From NCBI GenBank assembly GCA_009778475.1, contig WRJS01000005.1, forward strand, positions 1-60,254: DNA of 60,254 bases, read 5' to 3'. Each line of letters begins with the position of its first letter. Positions within the stretch are counted from its first letter, which is position 1. Both the position numbers and the translations under genes were made by a program. Shown here one piece after another: positions 17,648 through 27,240 of this stretch. The notes beneath the pieces are model-generated. The model had not been told where the DNA came from. It did not search any database and was given only the letters and a program-made list of their open reading frames with translations. Source of the DNA: Kiritimatiellota bacterium (GTDB lineage Bacteria; Verrucomicrobiota; Kiritimatiellia; RFP12; UBA1067).

Positions 17648-18658
17648 TTACGCCTGTTCCCACTGCTCCCGCAGCAACCGTTGCATATTGGCCAGCAGCA
17701 GTTCCTTGTTCACCTCATAACCCTTTTCGGTCACCCGACCGTCCTTGTCCTTGATCTCAATCTCCTTCGAGTCCGGCGTCTGCTGGAAGGCAAGCGTCCT
17801 CGGCACGCCGCCCTCGAGGCTCACCGCACCGCGGTAGCCGATCATCTTCAGACCCTTGAAGCCGTCCACATAGTTGTCCGCCTCGCCGTCCACGCCCGGA
17901 ATCTGCCGCCGCTTCAGCGACGCGATATGCACGTGCGTCAGCAGCTTGCCCGCGCTGATGAACGCGCCCATGAAGCTCGTCTCCTCCAGCGCCATGTGCC
18001 AGAAATCGCCCATCACCGACGCGCCCGGTCCGATGTCGCGCGCGATCGTCGCGCCGTCCGCCACCTGCCGCAGGAACGGCGTCTCATTGCGCCGCAGCGG
18101 CTCCAGCACGATGGACGTGCCGTGCTTCGCCGCGTGCTCGGCCATGCGCTTGCCCGTGTTCTCCACGAAATCCCTGCGCAGGTCCTTGCCGCTGAGCCAG
18201 CCCTCCTGCGACAGCTGGCCGCGCGCGGGGCAGATGATCAGGCCCACGGACTTGATCGCCCCCAGCACCTCGATCTGCGGCAGGAAGCTCTCGACCTCCT
18301 TGTCGCGCTTCTCCTTCTCGGCGTAGGCGAAGTTGCTGCCGCCGCACGCCGTGGCCACGAAGAGCTTGCGCCCCTCCATCGCCTTGGCGAACTTCTCGCC
18401 CTCGTTCAGCAGGAAGCCGCCCGTCGGGATCTCGACCGCGCCGTAGCCGTTCGCCTCGAGGAAGTCGAGCTTCTGGTTCATCTCCCCGCCCGGGATCATG
18501 CCCCACTGGAGGCAGAGGTTCAGCTGCGCCGGTTTCTCCGGCGGCGACAGCTTCGGCATACCGTTGCCCGCCGCGACCTGCGCAGCGGCGCGTTGCGTGC
18601 CACACACCGCGGCCACACCTGCAACCGCCGAAGCGGCTAAGAACTCGCGTCTTTTCAT
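17648..18658 (-). CDS. Tat-exported TIM-barrel protein, hydroxypyruvate isomerase-like
   Basis: A 336-residue protein with twin-arginine signal (KRREFLAASAVAGVAAVCG) followed by an AP-endonuclease-2/xylose-isomerase-like TIM barrel. Supporting blocks are LNLCLQWGMIPGG, FLEANGYGAVEIPTGG, GTSIVLEPLRRNETPF (Glu metal ligand), VMGDFWHMALEET (His/Asp region) and THVHIASLKRR (His pair). Family members include hydroxypyruvate isomerase and sugar-phosphate epimerases. The exported location suggests action on a free sugar or its keto form. AAAGAAAGG precedes the chosen ATG. It is the first gene of the three-gene minus-strand series. Confidence 0.88.
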   Translation of the reverse strand: MKRREFLAASAVAGVAAVCGTQRAAAQVAAGNGMPKLSPPEKPAQLNLCLQWGMIPGGEMNQKLDFLEANGYGAVEIPTGGFLLNEGEKFAKAMEGRKLFVATACGGSNFAYAEKEKRDKEVESFLPQIEVLGAIKSVGLIICPARGQLSQEGWLSGKDLRRDFVENTGKRMAEHAAKHGTSIVLEPLRRNETPFLRQVADGATIARDIGPGASVMGDFWHMALEETSFMGAFISAGKLLTHVHIASLKRRQIPGVDGEADNYVDGFKGLKMIGYRGAVSLEGGVPRTLAFQQTPDSKEIEIKDKDGRVTEKGYEVNKELLLANMQRLLREQWEQA

Positions 18659-18682
18659 GTCAGACCTTTCTTTCGGTTTCAC

Positions 18683-19136
18683 ACCACATTTTGCGAGACA
18701 CCTGCATCATCGCATGCAACGGCCATCCCGAAATGTAAAATATAATTTAACCACGATTGTTGCCCCGATGTCAAGGGTTGGAATGGAAAAATCCAATATT
18801 AAATGTCCCCCCCCGGAAAGGCGCGGGAAGGCTAAGGCACTGAAAAATACAGATAACGATATGCGAACGCAAAGACAACGGCGATCCCGACGATATGGAG
18901 TGCGGTGCTTTTAACCGCAGGGACTGCCGGGGCGCGTTAGCCCCTCCCCCTTGCGCTATGCTATAGTTGCTGTATGCACCCCGAAGAGGAAACCCGCCGC
19001 ACGCCATACGAACACACCACGCAAAATGTATTTTGCAGAACACGCGGGTGGCGCAGGCATTCCTGCCCGTTGCCTTGTTGTCCCGCCGCCTGAATCACGG
19101 GCTGATTTAATATTGGGGTTTTCACGGTTTTCGGAC
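18683..19136. repeat. Divergent intergenic region with family-C and GGAGTGCGG repeats
   Basis: No gene is visible in 18683-19192. The stretch holds AATACAGATAACGATATGCG, an ATATGGAGTGCGGTGC element near 18893 (a related GGAGTGCGGCGG hairpin occurs at 54424), a TATAGT box at 18962, and an inverted family-C unit (GGTGGCGCAGGCATTCCTGC) near 19045-19085. Confidence 0.5.
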
Positions 19137-19164
19137 TTGATAAATATGCAGGATGTGATACATT
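19137..19164 (+). promoter_or_regulatory. Probable promoter of the TIM-barrel gene at 19193
   Basis: TTGATA (19137-19142) and TACATT (19159-19164) are 16 bases apart, with the start expected about 20 bases before the GAAGGAGG ribosome site. Confidence 0.5.
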
Positions 19165-19192
19165 GGTGTCACTTATCTTGTGAAGGAGGACT

Positions 19193-20125
19193 ATGAAAGA
19201 GCACATGACACTTACACGGCGGTCGTTCCTCGGGACGGCGGCGGCGGCAGGGGCGGCGGCAGTTGTCCCCGCAAGGCTTTTCGCGGCAGACAAGCCCAAC
19301 TCGAACTTCAACGGCGTGCAGATCGGCGTCAACACCTACAGCTACCGCGGGCTGCCTGGGTCTGCTGAGCAGACATTGGGGTACCTGCTGGAGAACGGCC
19401 TGAGCTCCGTCGAGCTGCAGGGCGGCGTCATCAACGGCTACATCAAGCCGCCGTCCATCAAGGAGGACGACCCCGAGGCCAGCGCGAAATGGCTGGCCGC
19501 GGCGGAGGACAAGGACATCCTTGCGCGGTGCGCCGCGCTGCGCAAGATGTACGAGGACGCGGGCGTGAAAATCCACACCTCGAAATTCGGCAATATCGGC
19601 GACGGCAAGATGCCCGACGGCCAAATCGAGTTCTGCTTCTGCATGGCGAAGGCGCTCGGCTCCAAAATCATCTCGCGCGAAGTGGACCTGAACGGGAACA
19701 TCTCCAAGCGGCTTGGGGCGCTCGCGGACAAGCACAAAATCTACATCGCGTTCCACAACCACGAACAGATTAACGCTAAGACGTATGACGACCCGAAGAT
19801 ACTGACGAGTGAATACCTCGCCATCAACTTCGACATCGGCCACTATGTGGCGGCGAACGACGACAGCGTGGTGGCGTTCATCGAGAAGTTCAGCAAGCGC
19901 ATCGTCAGCCTGCACCTTAAGGACCGCACGACCAAGGCCAACGGCAAGAAGAACCTGCCCTTCGGCGAAGGCGACACGCCCGTCGTCGATGTCTTGAACC
20001 TGCTCCGCAAAAACAAGTACCCCATCACGGCGGACATCGAGCTAGAGTACAAGATACCCGAAGGCTCGACCCCCGTCAAGGAGGTCACCACGTGCGTGCA
20101 GTATTGCAAGAAGGCGTTGGCGTGA
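19193..20125 (+). CDS. Tat-exported sugar phosphate isomerase/epimerase-like TIM barrel
   Basis: A 310-residue protein with a twin-arginine signal (LTRRSFLGTAAAAGAAAVVP) and a xylose-isomerase-like TIM barrel. Visible blocks are VQIGVNTYSYRGL at the barrel start, LENGLSSVELQGG (metal Glu), IYIAFHNHEQ (His-Asn-His), AINFDIGHYVAAN (Asp/His) and IVSLHLKDRTTKANGKKNLPF, then PITADIELEY (Glu). A GAAGGAGGA site lies 3-4 bases before the ATG. It is divergent from the paralogous protein at 17648 and ends in a shared terminator with gapA. The substrate is unknown; inosose or keto-sugar isomerisation is plausible. Confidence 0.9.
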   Translation: MKEHMTLTRRSFLGTAAAAGAAAVVPARLFAADKPNSNFNGVQIGVNTYSYRGLPGSAEQTLGYLLENGLSSVELQGGVINGYIKPPSIKEDDPEASAKWLAAAEDKDILARCAALRKMYEDAGVKIHTSKFGNIGDGKMPDGQIEFCFCMAKALGSKIISREVDLNGNISKRLGALADKHKIYIAFHNHEQINAKTYDDPKILTSEYLAINFDIGHYVAANDDSVVAFIEKFSKRIVSLHLKDRTTKANGKKNLPFGEGDTPVVDVLNLLRKNKYPITADIELEYKIPEGSTPVKEVTTCVQYCKKALA

Positions 20126-20200
20126 GAGATGACGCGCCGTGTCCCTCGCTACGGAGGGGCTAAGGCTGCGAGGCAGTAAGGGAACCACTCCTTACAGAAA

Positions 20201-20236
20201 TAAAGCGGGGGACGCATCGCGCCCCCCGCTTTTATT
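20201..20236. terminator. Bidirectional terminator between the isomerase gene and gapA
   Basis: AAAGCGGGGG pairs with CCCCCGCTTT around an 11-base loop, followed by TATTTT. It lies between two convergent stops. Confidence 0.85.
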
Positions 20237-20251
20237 TTGGCGATATGGCGT

Positions 20252-21371
<1,120 letters not shown>

Positions 21372-21469
21372 CCGAATAAAAGCGCGGCGAGATAATTTTA
21401 ATGTGGCGGCCGGGCGTGAAAGCGTGTATGCTTAATGTTTTGTTTGATTTGACGAGAAAGAGGATTGAC

Positions 21470-22693
21470 ATGAGACTACTAGGGTGTTCGGTTGCGATTG
21501 CGTTGTGCGGGGGGGTGCTCTGCGCGCAGGAGTTGGACGATGATGACCTGCCGCCGCAGGAGGATGTTGCCGCGCCGAGGGCGGACTACGCCCAGCTGCT
21601 GGAGCGTTTCGTCTCGGACTCCACAGAGGAGCTGATTATCCACACGGTGCGGTGCCGCCATGTGAACGCGGAGACGCTGCGGCGGCTCGTGGAGAACTTC
21701 CTTTCGCCGGGCGGCACGGTGGCGTGCAGCGACGAGGACGACATCCTCGTCGTGTGCGACACCACGGCGCGCATGGAGCAGATCAAGGGTATCATCGAGG
21801 ACGCGGACCAGCCCGTGCCGCAGGTGCTGGTGGAGGCGCGTATCGTGGAGTTCGAGCTCAGCGACGACTTCACCAAGGAGGTGGACCTGGGCTTCGCGAA
21901 CGTGGGTGATTCGGACGCGCTGCGGCGGATGTTCACGAGCCTCATCCTGCCCTACGCGGCGGCCGCAGAGGGGTCTGTCCAAGGCATGGACACGGCGCTC
22001 GGGGGCGGCTCGAACGGGCGCGTGTGGGCGTTCGGCGGGAACGACAGCTTCAAGATGTGGGCGCTGGTGCGCTATTTGCAGACGAAGAATTACGCGCGGC
22101 TGCTCTCCTCTCCGAACATCGTCATCCGCAGGGGCTCGGACGGCAACATCATCACAGGCGAGCAGGTCCCGATCCCGACCGAGACCACCACGGGCAGCAG
22201 CATCAGCAAGACCGTGAAGTATGAGAACATCGGCGTGAAACTTATCGTGCGGCCGCTGATGGTCGCGGAGGACCGCATCCGCCTGCGCATCAACCCGGAG
22301 TTCTCAAGCATCTCGCGCTACGACGTGGACAGCAAGGCGCCGTACTTCGCGTTGCGCTCGGCATCGACGGAGCTGGAGGCGCGGTCGGGCGACATGATTG
22401 TGCTGGGCGGCCTCCTGCGCAAAGAGGAGCGCATCACGGACACGCGCGTGCCGTACCTCTCGAACATCCCCTTGCTCGGGTGGTTCTTTAAGGGAAAGAT
22501 TACGCGCTCGGTCACGTCGCAGCTGGTCATCTTCATGACGCCGTACCTCATCACCCCCGAGAACGCCGACATCCGCGACGCAACGCAGACAGGGAAAATC
22601 CCCGAGACCCTCCGCAGCAAGATTCAGGAGATCGAGCATCAGGTCAACGACCCGGACGCGCAGCCGTGGGGCTTGCTGAGAGATAAAAATTAG
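21470..22693 (+). CDS. Secretin-domain protein (type II/III secretion or pilus secretin-like)
   Basis: A 407-residue exported protein with a signal peptide (RLLGCSVAIALCGGVLCA). Residues about 45-125 form a secretin N-type domain (HTVRCRHVNAETLRRLVENF ... ILVVCDTTARMEQIKGI). The secretin core follows: QVLVEARIVEFEL, LLSSPNIVIRRG, GEQVPIPTETTTG, KYENIGVKLIVRP and GDMIVLGGLLRKEE, ending VPYLSNIPLLGWFFKG and QLVIFMTPYLITPE. It is short for a GspD or PilQ, having a single N-domain. No other secretion gene is adjacent, but an HlyD-like lipoprotein follows. AGAGGA precedes the ATG at 21470. It probably forms an outer-membrane gated pore. Confidence 0.9.
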   Translation: MRLLGCSVAIALCGGVLCAQELDDDDLPPQEDVAAPRADYAQLLERFVSDSTEELIIHTVRCRHVNAETLRRLVENFLSPGGTVACSDEDDILVVCDTTARMEQIKGIIEDADQPVPQVLVEARIVEFELSDDFTKEVDLGFANVGDSDALRRMFTSLILPYAAAAEGSVQGMDTALGGGSNGRVWAFGGNDSFKMWALVRYLQTKNYARLLSSPNIVIRRGSDGNIITGEQVPIPTETTTGSSISKTVKYENIGVKLIVRPLMVAEDRIRLRINPEFSSISRYDVDSKAPYFALRSASTELEARSGDMIVLGGLLRKEERITDTRVPYLSNIPLLGWFFKGKITRSVTSQLVIFMTPYLITPENADIRDATQTGKIPETLRSKIQEIEHQVNDPDAQPWGLLRDKN

Positions 22694-22700
22694 GAATGCC

Positions 22701-22779
22701 CCGGGAGCGCAGGGCTTCCGCCCTGCAACGAGGAGTCAGAAATGAGGAATGGCCGGGAGCGCAGGGCCTCCGCCCTGCA
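22701..22779. repeat. Two direct copies of the GCCGGGAGCGCARGGC repeat (family B)
   Basis: CCGGGAGCGCAGGGC, then YTCCGCCCTGCA, occurs at 22701-22727 and 22753-22779, separated by GAGGAGTCAGAAATGAGGAAT. Each unit has a GCAGGGC...GCCCTGC stem. It fills the secretin-HlyD gap and leaves only GAGGAATTAAAA as leader for the next gene. Fold-back pairs of the same family are at 27241 and 28220. Confidence 0.9.
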
Positions 22780-22793
22780 ATGAGGAATTAAAA

Positions 22794-24296
22794 ATGAAAA
22801 AAGAAGGATTTAAGAGAAAGCCTACGACCTTGCTGAGCGCCTGTCTCGTGTGCGCCTTGCTCACGCTCGCGCCGGGATGCGTGAAACGCGAGGAGAGCCA
22901 GAAGCAGGTCTCCGACCGCCTGTTCGTCGTGAAGAAAGGCGACTTCCCCGTCGTCTTCCGCGTGGACGGCCAGCTCGACGCCATCCGCAACCACCAGCTC
23001 GCGTTCAGGGGCAAGCGCGGCAGCCGCGAGCTGAAGCTGACGTATGTGCTGCCCGAGCACTCCATCGTGTCGTCGAACGATGTGGTCTTCCAGATTTCCG
23101 ACGAGTTCTTCAAGCGCCAGGAGACCGACCTGCTGCGCCAGATACAGACGGCCGAGCAGCGTTACGAGATGGCCCAGCAGGACGTGAGCATGATTCAGGC
23201 GGACAACATCAACGACCTGAAATCCTCACTCGACACGCTACGGACGGGTATCGACGCGCTGAGGCGTTACGAGAACGAGGACGCGCCGAAGCGCAAGAAG
23301 GAGCTCCAGCAGGGCATCCAGACGAAAATCGAATCGTTCAACGAGGCGGATGCCAACGTGCAGGATGCGCGCAAGGTGCTGCTGGACGTGTCCTCGGGCG
23401 ACGAGAACGTGAAGCGCGACGCGGAGCGGAAAGTGACCGCCGCCGAGACCGCCCAGCAGACCGCCCAGCAGGCCGTCGAGACCGCGTTCTACGACCTGCG
23501 GATTTTCAAGCGCTACGACCACTCGCAGAAAATCACCTCCCTGCGCGACACCGTCAAGCGCAACACCATCGCCGTCCAGCGCGGCATCGTCAACAACGAG
23601 AACCGCCTGCGCAAGAACCAGATCGAGCTCAGCAACTCCCGCGCCCTGCTCGACAACTACAGGAACGAGCTCAAGGAGGTGCGCGAGGACATGGCCCGCC
23701 TGGAGATACGCGCCCCCGTGTCCGGCACGCTGTTCTACGGCAACCCCGACGGCACCACCCGTTTCCGCGGGAACCAGCCCGAGGAGCTGCGCGAGGGCGC
23801 GGAGGTGTATATCGGGCAGGTGATGGGCTTCATCCCCGACCTCTCCAAGTTCATGGTCACCGCCAGCATCCCCGAGGAGTTCCGCTCGCGCGTCCAGTCC
23901 GGGCTGAAAGTCCACATCAAGGCCAAGGCCATCCCCGACCTCGTGCTGAACGGCGAGATCGCCAGCATCGCCGCCGCCGCCACGCCCATCATCGGCTGGG
24001 ACCCGCGCAGCCCCAAGGTCTATACCACGAAAATCTCCACCGACATCGCCGACGAGCGCCTTGTGCCGGGCATGACCGTGCAGGTGGAGATTATCGTCGA
24101 GACCGTCACCGGCGCCTTCTTCGTCCCCGTCGAGGCCGTCTATAACCGCGAGGGCAAGTCCTACGTCAAAGTGGCCAACGGCATCAACGTCGAGGAGCGC
24201 GCCGTGACGACCGGCCGCTTCTCCGCCGACTACATCGAGATCCTCGAAGGCCTCGCCGAAGGCGAATCCGTGCTGCTGGTGAGGGTGTCGTCGTAG
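22794..24296 (+). CDS. HlyD-family periplasmic adaptor lipoprotein
   Basis: A 500-residue membrane-fusion protein that would link an inner-membrane exporter to an outer-membrane channel. The signal ends in a lipobox (LTLAPGC). A long coiled coil spans residues about 105-310 (ETDLLRQIQTAEQRYEMAQQ ... NRLRKNQIELSNSRALLDNY). After it come the lipoyl-like hairpin MARLEIRAPVSGTLFYG, the beta-barrel region MVTASIPEEFRSRVQSGLKV and GMTVQVEIIVET, and the membrane-proximal domain FFVPVEAVYNREGKSYVKVA. GAGGAA lies 8 bases before the ATG. No ABC or RND pump is adjacent, which is odd. The preceding secretin may be its outer-membrane partner (inference). Confidence 0.88.
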   Translation: MKKEGFKRKPTTLLSACLVCALLTLAPGCVKREESQKQVSDRLFVVKKGDFPVVFRVDGQLDAIRNHQLAFRGKRGSRELKLTYVLPEHSIVSSNDVVFQISDEFFKRQETDLLRQIQTAEQRYEMAQQDVSMIQADNINDLKSSLDTLRTGIDALRRYENEDAPKRKKELQQGIQTKIESFNEADANVQDARKVLLDVSSGDENVKRDAERKVTAAETAQQTAQQAVETAFYDLRIFKRYDHSQKITSLRDTVKRNTIAVQRGIVNNENRLRKNQIELSNSRALLDNYRNELKEVREDMARLEIRAPVSGTLFYGNPDGTTRFRGNQPEELREGAEVYIGQVMGFIPDLSKFMVTASIPEEFRSRVQSGLKVHIKAKAIPDLVLNGEIASIAAAATPIIGWDPRSPKVYTTKISTDIADERLVPGMTVQVEIIVETVTGAFFVPVEAVYNREGKSYVKVANGINVEERAVTTGRFSADYIEILEGLAEGESVLLVRVSS

Positions 24297-24315
24297 AGGG
24301 CCGAAGTCCCCTCAC

Positions 24316-24437
24316 GCACCTACAGATTTCACGATGAAGGGCGAGCGTCCCCGCGAGCCGTTAAGACACCCCTCCATATCACGCCATCCAAAACAGGGTA
24401 ATCCTCTATCCCGTCACCTGTATTTTACAGGACATTA
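24316..24437. repeat. Composite repeat: ACAGATTTCACGATG, family A, CACGCCATCCAAA, CTGTATTTTACAG
   Basis: This gap (24297-24583) has no gene. It begins ACAGATTTCACGATG, the same wording as next to the transposase relic at 14451. A family-A unit (24334-24360) and CACGCCATCCAAAACAGGGT (shared with 34309) follow. It ends with the palindrome CCTGTA-TTT-TACAGG. The rest to 24583 is AT-richer and unremarkable. Confidence 0.8.
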
Positions 24438-24583
24438 GCATAGTCGTTTAACGTGATGCTGTTACACATTGTGGCGGCGGCGTCTTGCCGTTGTGAAAAT
24501 ATAACGACATGAAACGCCGACGGCGTATCCGTATGTTGCGGCAATCGTTTCTATTGACACAGCGGAAACATAACAACATCGTG

Positions 24584-25219
24584 TTAAAACACCCAGTGCG
24601 CCTCAATCCACTGCACGATGACCTGCGCGACCTCGAGCTTCGGCATCAACGGCAGCGGCTGCGGCGCGGTGCCGGGGGCGAAGAGCGTGACAACATTGGT
24701 GTCCGTCGCGAAGCCTGCGCCGGATGCGGTGACATCGTTGGCGACGATAAGGTCGAGGCTTTTGGCGGTGAGCTTGCGCCGTGCCTCCGTTGCAGGGTCG
24801 CCCGTCTCGGCGGCGAAGCCGACGAACACGCGCCCCCCTTTCTGCGGCGCGACCGTCGCGAGGATGTCGGGGTTCGGCACGAGGCGGAGAGCGGGGTTCA
24901 TCCCGCGCTTTTTCAGCTTCGTGCCCGCACACTGCTCCGGCCGCCAGTCCGCAACGGCCGCGGACATCACAAGCGCGTCGCAGCCCGGCAGGGCGCGTTC
25001 AACGGCCGCGAGCATGTCGAGGGCGCTGGTGACATCGATGCGCGTCACACCCTTGGGCGTCGCAAGCGCGACGGGGCCGGCGATGAGCGTGACGCGATGC
25101 CCGCGCCCGGCCGCCGCCTGCGCGATCGCGAAACCCATCTTGCCCGTGGAGCGGTTACTCAGGAAACGGATGGGGTCAAGGTGCTCGCGTGTCGGCCCGG
25201 CGGTGACGAGGATGTTCAT
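24584..25219 (-). CDS. coaB: Stand-alone phosphopantothenate-cysteine ligase (CoaB domain)
   Basis: Coenzyme A synthesis: joins 4'-phosphopantothenate to cysteine. The 211-residue protein matches only the CoaB half of the usual bifunctional CoaBC: MNILVTAGPTREHLDPIR, RFLSNRSTGKMGFAIA, MSAAVADWRPEQ, TKLKKRGMNPALRLVPNPDI, GFAAETGD and IVANDV are all diagnostic. The flavin decarboxylase half (CoaC) is absent from both sides. The ATG sits 13 bases after the rlmN stop, without a clear ribosome site, so translation is probably coupled to rlmN. Confidence 0.93.
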   Translation of the reverse strand: MNILVTAGPTREHLDPIRFLSNRSTGKMGFAIAQAAAGRGHRVTLIAGPVALATPKGVTRIDVTSALDMLAAVERALPGCDALVMSAAVADWRPEQCAGTKLKKRGMNPALRLVPNPDILATVAPQKGGRVFVGFAAETGDPATEARRKLTAKSLDLIVANDVTASGAGFATDTNVVTLFAPGTAPQPLPLMPKLEVAQVIVQWIEAHWVF

Positions 25220-25232
25220 AGCGTGTGTCCAG

Positions 25233-26351
25233 TCATGCGCCGCCGCCCGTCTGCGCACGGAGGCGGAGCTGGCCGCAGGCCGCGCTGACCTCCTTGCCGC
25301 GCGATTTGCGGAGGGTGGTGTTGAAGCCCGCTTTGAGCAGGGTGTCCAGGAACGCGAGGCAGGTGCGCTCGTCGGGGCATTTGCCGTCGAAGCCTTCGAC
25401 GGGGCTGAGCGGGATGAGGTTGATTTTGCAGGGCATCCCGCGCAGGAGGCGGATGAGCTCGTCGGTGTGGTGCGGGCGGTCATTGGCGTTCTTGATGAGG
25501 GTGTACTCGAACGTGACGACGCGCCCGGTCTTCTCGAAGTAATCGCGGCAGGCGGCGACGAGCTCCGCCACGGGCCAGCGGCGGTTGACGGGCATGAGGC
25601 GGTCGCGCAAAACATCGTGCGGCGCGTGGAGCGAGACGGACAGCTCGAACTGGATGCCCTCCTCCGCGAACCTGCGGATGCCGGGAACCACGCCGCAGGT
25701 GCTGACGGTGATGTGGCGCGCGCCGATGCTGACGGCCTTCTGGTCGTTGAGGATGCGCAGGGCGCGCAGGGTGTTGTCGTAATTGTCGAACGGCTCGCCC
25801 ATGCCCATGACGACGATGTTGCCGGGGCGGGGCAGCGCGGGCTTGGCGCCGCCAAGGCGGGCCGGGGATTCCTGCCCGGCGTCGTTGCCGGCTGCGGCCG
25901 GGCGCATCAGCTCGCACGCCGCCATCACCTGCCCGACGATCTCGTCGGCGGTGAGGTCACGCACGCGCCCGTGCCGGCCGCTGGCGCAGAACGCGCACTT
26001 GAAGCTGCACCCCACCTGCGTCGAGATGCACTGCGTGAGCCGCCCTTTGGACGGGATCATCACAGTCTCGACGCGCTCGCCGTCCGCGCACGCGAGCAGG
26101 AGTTTCTGCACGCCGTCGGGGGAGTCCTGCACCGCCTCCACCCGGAGGGGCGCGAGGGTGACGCGCTGCGCAAGGGTCTCGCGGAGCTCCTTGGGCAGCG
26201 TGGTGATGTCGTGCCACGACTGCGCGAACTGCTGGTAGAGACCGTTGAGGATCTGCGCCGAACGGTACGCGGGGATGCCCATCTCCGCGCAGAGCGGCTT
26301 CCACTCGGCCGGCAGGATGCCCCATGCGGCGGGGCGGTCAGGGTTCGTCAT
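25233..26351 (-). CDS. rlmN: Dual-specificity RNA methyltransferase RlmN with repeat-encoded insertion
   Basis: Radical-SAM enzyme that methylates C2 of A2503 in 23S rRNA and A37 in some tRNAs. The 372-residue chain has the CxxxCxxC cluster at Cys115, Cys119 and Cys122 (VGCSFKCAFCASG), the SAM motif VVMGMGEPFDNYDN, SVSLHAPHDVLRD, and the C-terminal Cys in SRGKEVSAACGQL. Between VMAACEL and the GEPF motif, where homologues usually continue almost directly, lies an extra segment of about 26 residues (151-176) encoded by a family-C intergenic repeat, read in frame. The gene starts inside the end of the upstream exported-protein gene (14-base overlap) and is followed by coaB. Confidence 0.95.
   Translation of the reverse strand: MTNPDRPAAWGILPAEWKPLCAEMGIPAYRSAQILNGLYQQFAQSWHDITTLPKELRETLAQRVTLAPLRVEAVQDSPDGVQKLLLACADGERVETVMIPSKGRLTQCISTQVGCSFKCAFCASGRHGRVRDLTADEIVGQVMAACELMRPAAAGNDAGQESPARLGGAKPALPRPGNIVVMGMGEPFDNYDNTLRALRILNDQKAVSIGARHITVSTCGVVPGIRRFAEEGIQFELSVSLHAPHDVLRDRLMPVNRRWPVAELVAACRDYFEKTGRVVTFEYTLIKNANDRPHHTDELIRLLRGMPCKINLIPLSPVEGFDGKCPDERTCLAFLDTLLKAGFNTTLRKSRGKEVSAACGQLRLRAQTGGGA
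25848..25900. repeat. Family-C repeat inside rlmN
   Basis: CCAAGGCGGGCCGGGGATTC, then CTGCCCGGCGTCGTTGCC, matches the intergenic units at 1121-1180 and 19045-19085 (GGGCAGGAATNCC core in inverse). In the gene it reads GNDAGQESPARLGGAKPALP. Confidence 0.7.
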
Positions 26352-26835
26352 CGGTCTGGAGTTCCTTGATGCCCTGGCGCGGCTGCAGCAGCGGGTTCCG
26401 CTCCTTCGGCTTCTCCGCCGGGACGAACGCCGCGTTGGCAACCTTGTTTGTGGACGCGACGAACGGCTTGCGCTCCGCGTTCGCCGCCCGCTTGTCCGGG
26501 CTGGCGGTCGAAGCGTAAACCTGCTTGTCGCTCTTGGTGAACGGCTCCGCCTGCATGGGCGGCGGCGCCTCGAGCGACTTCCCGTTGAGCGGCTCTTTCG
26601 TGACAAGCGGCTTCATGTCCGGCTGGCGGACCTGCGACGGGGACAGCGGGTTCCCCATCGTGCGCGACGCGGCCTTCTCGGACACGGAGTAGGGTTTCTC
26701 GGAATAGGTGCGTGCGGACAGCTCCTGGCGCGGCTTATACGCCTGCGCTTTGAAGCGAGCCTCGTCCGTGTCCGCGCAACGTGCACTGGCAGCCCACAGG
26801 CACAGCGGCGCAATCAACAGTTCTCTCCGAAACAT
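26338..26835 (-). CDS. Exported hypothetical protein, low complexity
   Basis: A 165-residue protein with a signal peptide (FRRELLIAPLCLWAASARCA) and a GGAGGAG ribosome site 6-7 bases before the ATG. The mature part is Pro/Lys/Ser-rich and probably disordered, with loosely recurring pieces such as KPYSVSEK, EPFTKSDKQVY and KPFVASTNK. No family recognised. It heads a minus-strand group with rlmN (14-base overlap) and coaB. Confidence 0.75.
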   Translation of the reverse strand: MFRRELLIAPLCLWAASARCADTDEARFKAQAYKPRQELSARTYSEKPYSVSEKAASRTMGNPLSPSQVRQPDMKPLVTKEPLNGKSLEAPPPMQAEPFTKSDKQVYASTASPDKRAANAERKPFVASTNKVANAAFVPAEKPKERNPLLQPRQGIKELQTDDEP

Positions 26836-26935
26836 GACATTCTCCTCCGAAAAGAAAACATTGTCGGTGAATTTACGCCATCCGTCAAGCCCGAATCCAG
26901 CAAATGAGAAATTCTGCAAATTGCAATATTAGACC

Positions 26936-27137
26936 TGTCCTAAAACCCGAAATCCCCAAAAGACTTTTCATTGATGCGTCATCCGGGTTAACGCCGCAAC
27001 CTGAAATGAACCGCGAAAGGCACGAAAGGCGCGAAAATGTGTGGTCTCTTTTTTGTCACATTGCAGGGCAAATCTTTTTTCGCGTGTTTCGTGTGTTTCG
27101 CGGTTGATACAGCCTTGAATCTTGCGGTTTTAGGACA
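26936..27137. mobile_element. MITE-like element with 12-bp perfect terminal inverted repeats
   Basis: TGTCCTAAAACC (26936-26947) is exactly reversed as GGTTTTAGGACA (27126-27137), giving a 202-bp non-coding unit. Inside is a second fold-back: AACCGCGAAAGGCACGAAAG and GCGAAAA on the left against TTTTTTCGCGTGTTTCGTG and TTTCGCGGTT on the right. No transposase and no clear target duplication are visible. Confidence 0.55.
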
Positions 27138-27240
27138 CATCTATTAAATGAACCGCCACACAAACCAAAGAAAGGGACACCCCCGTGAGAGAACCACGCC
27201 GCCGCCTAATTCGCTGGTTCATTTTGCTTGCAATTCGCCG

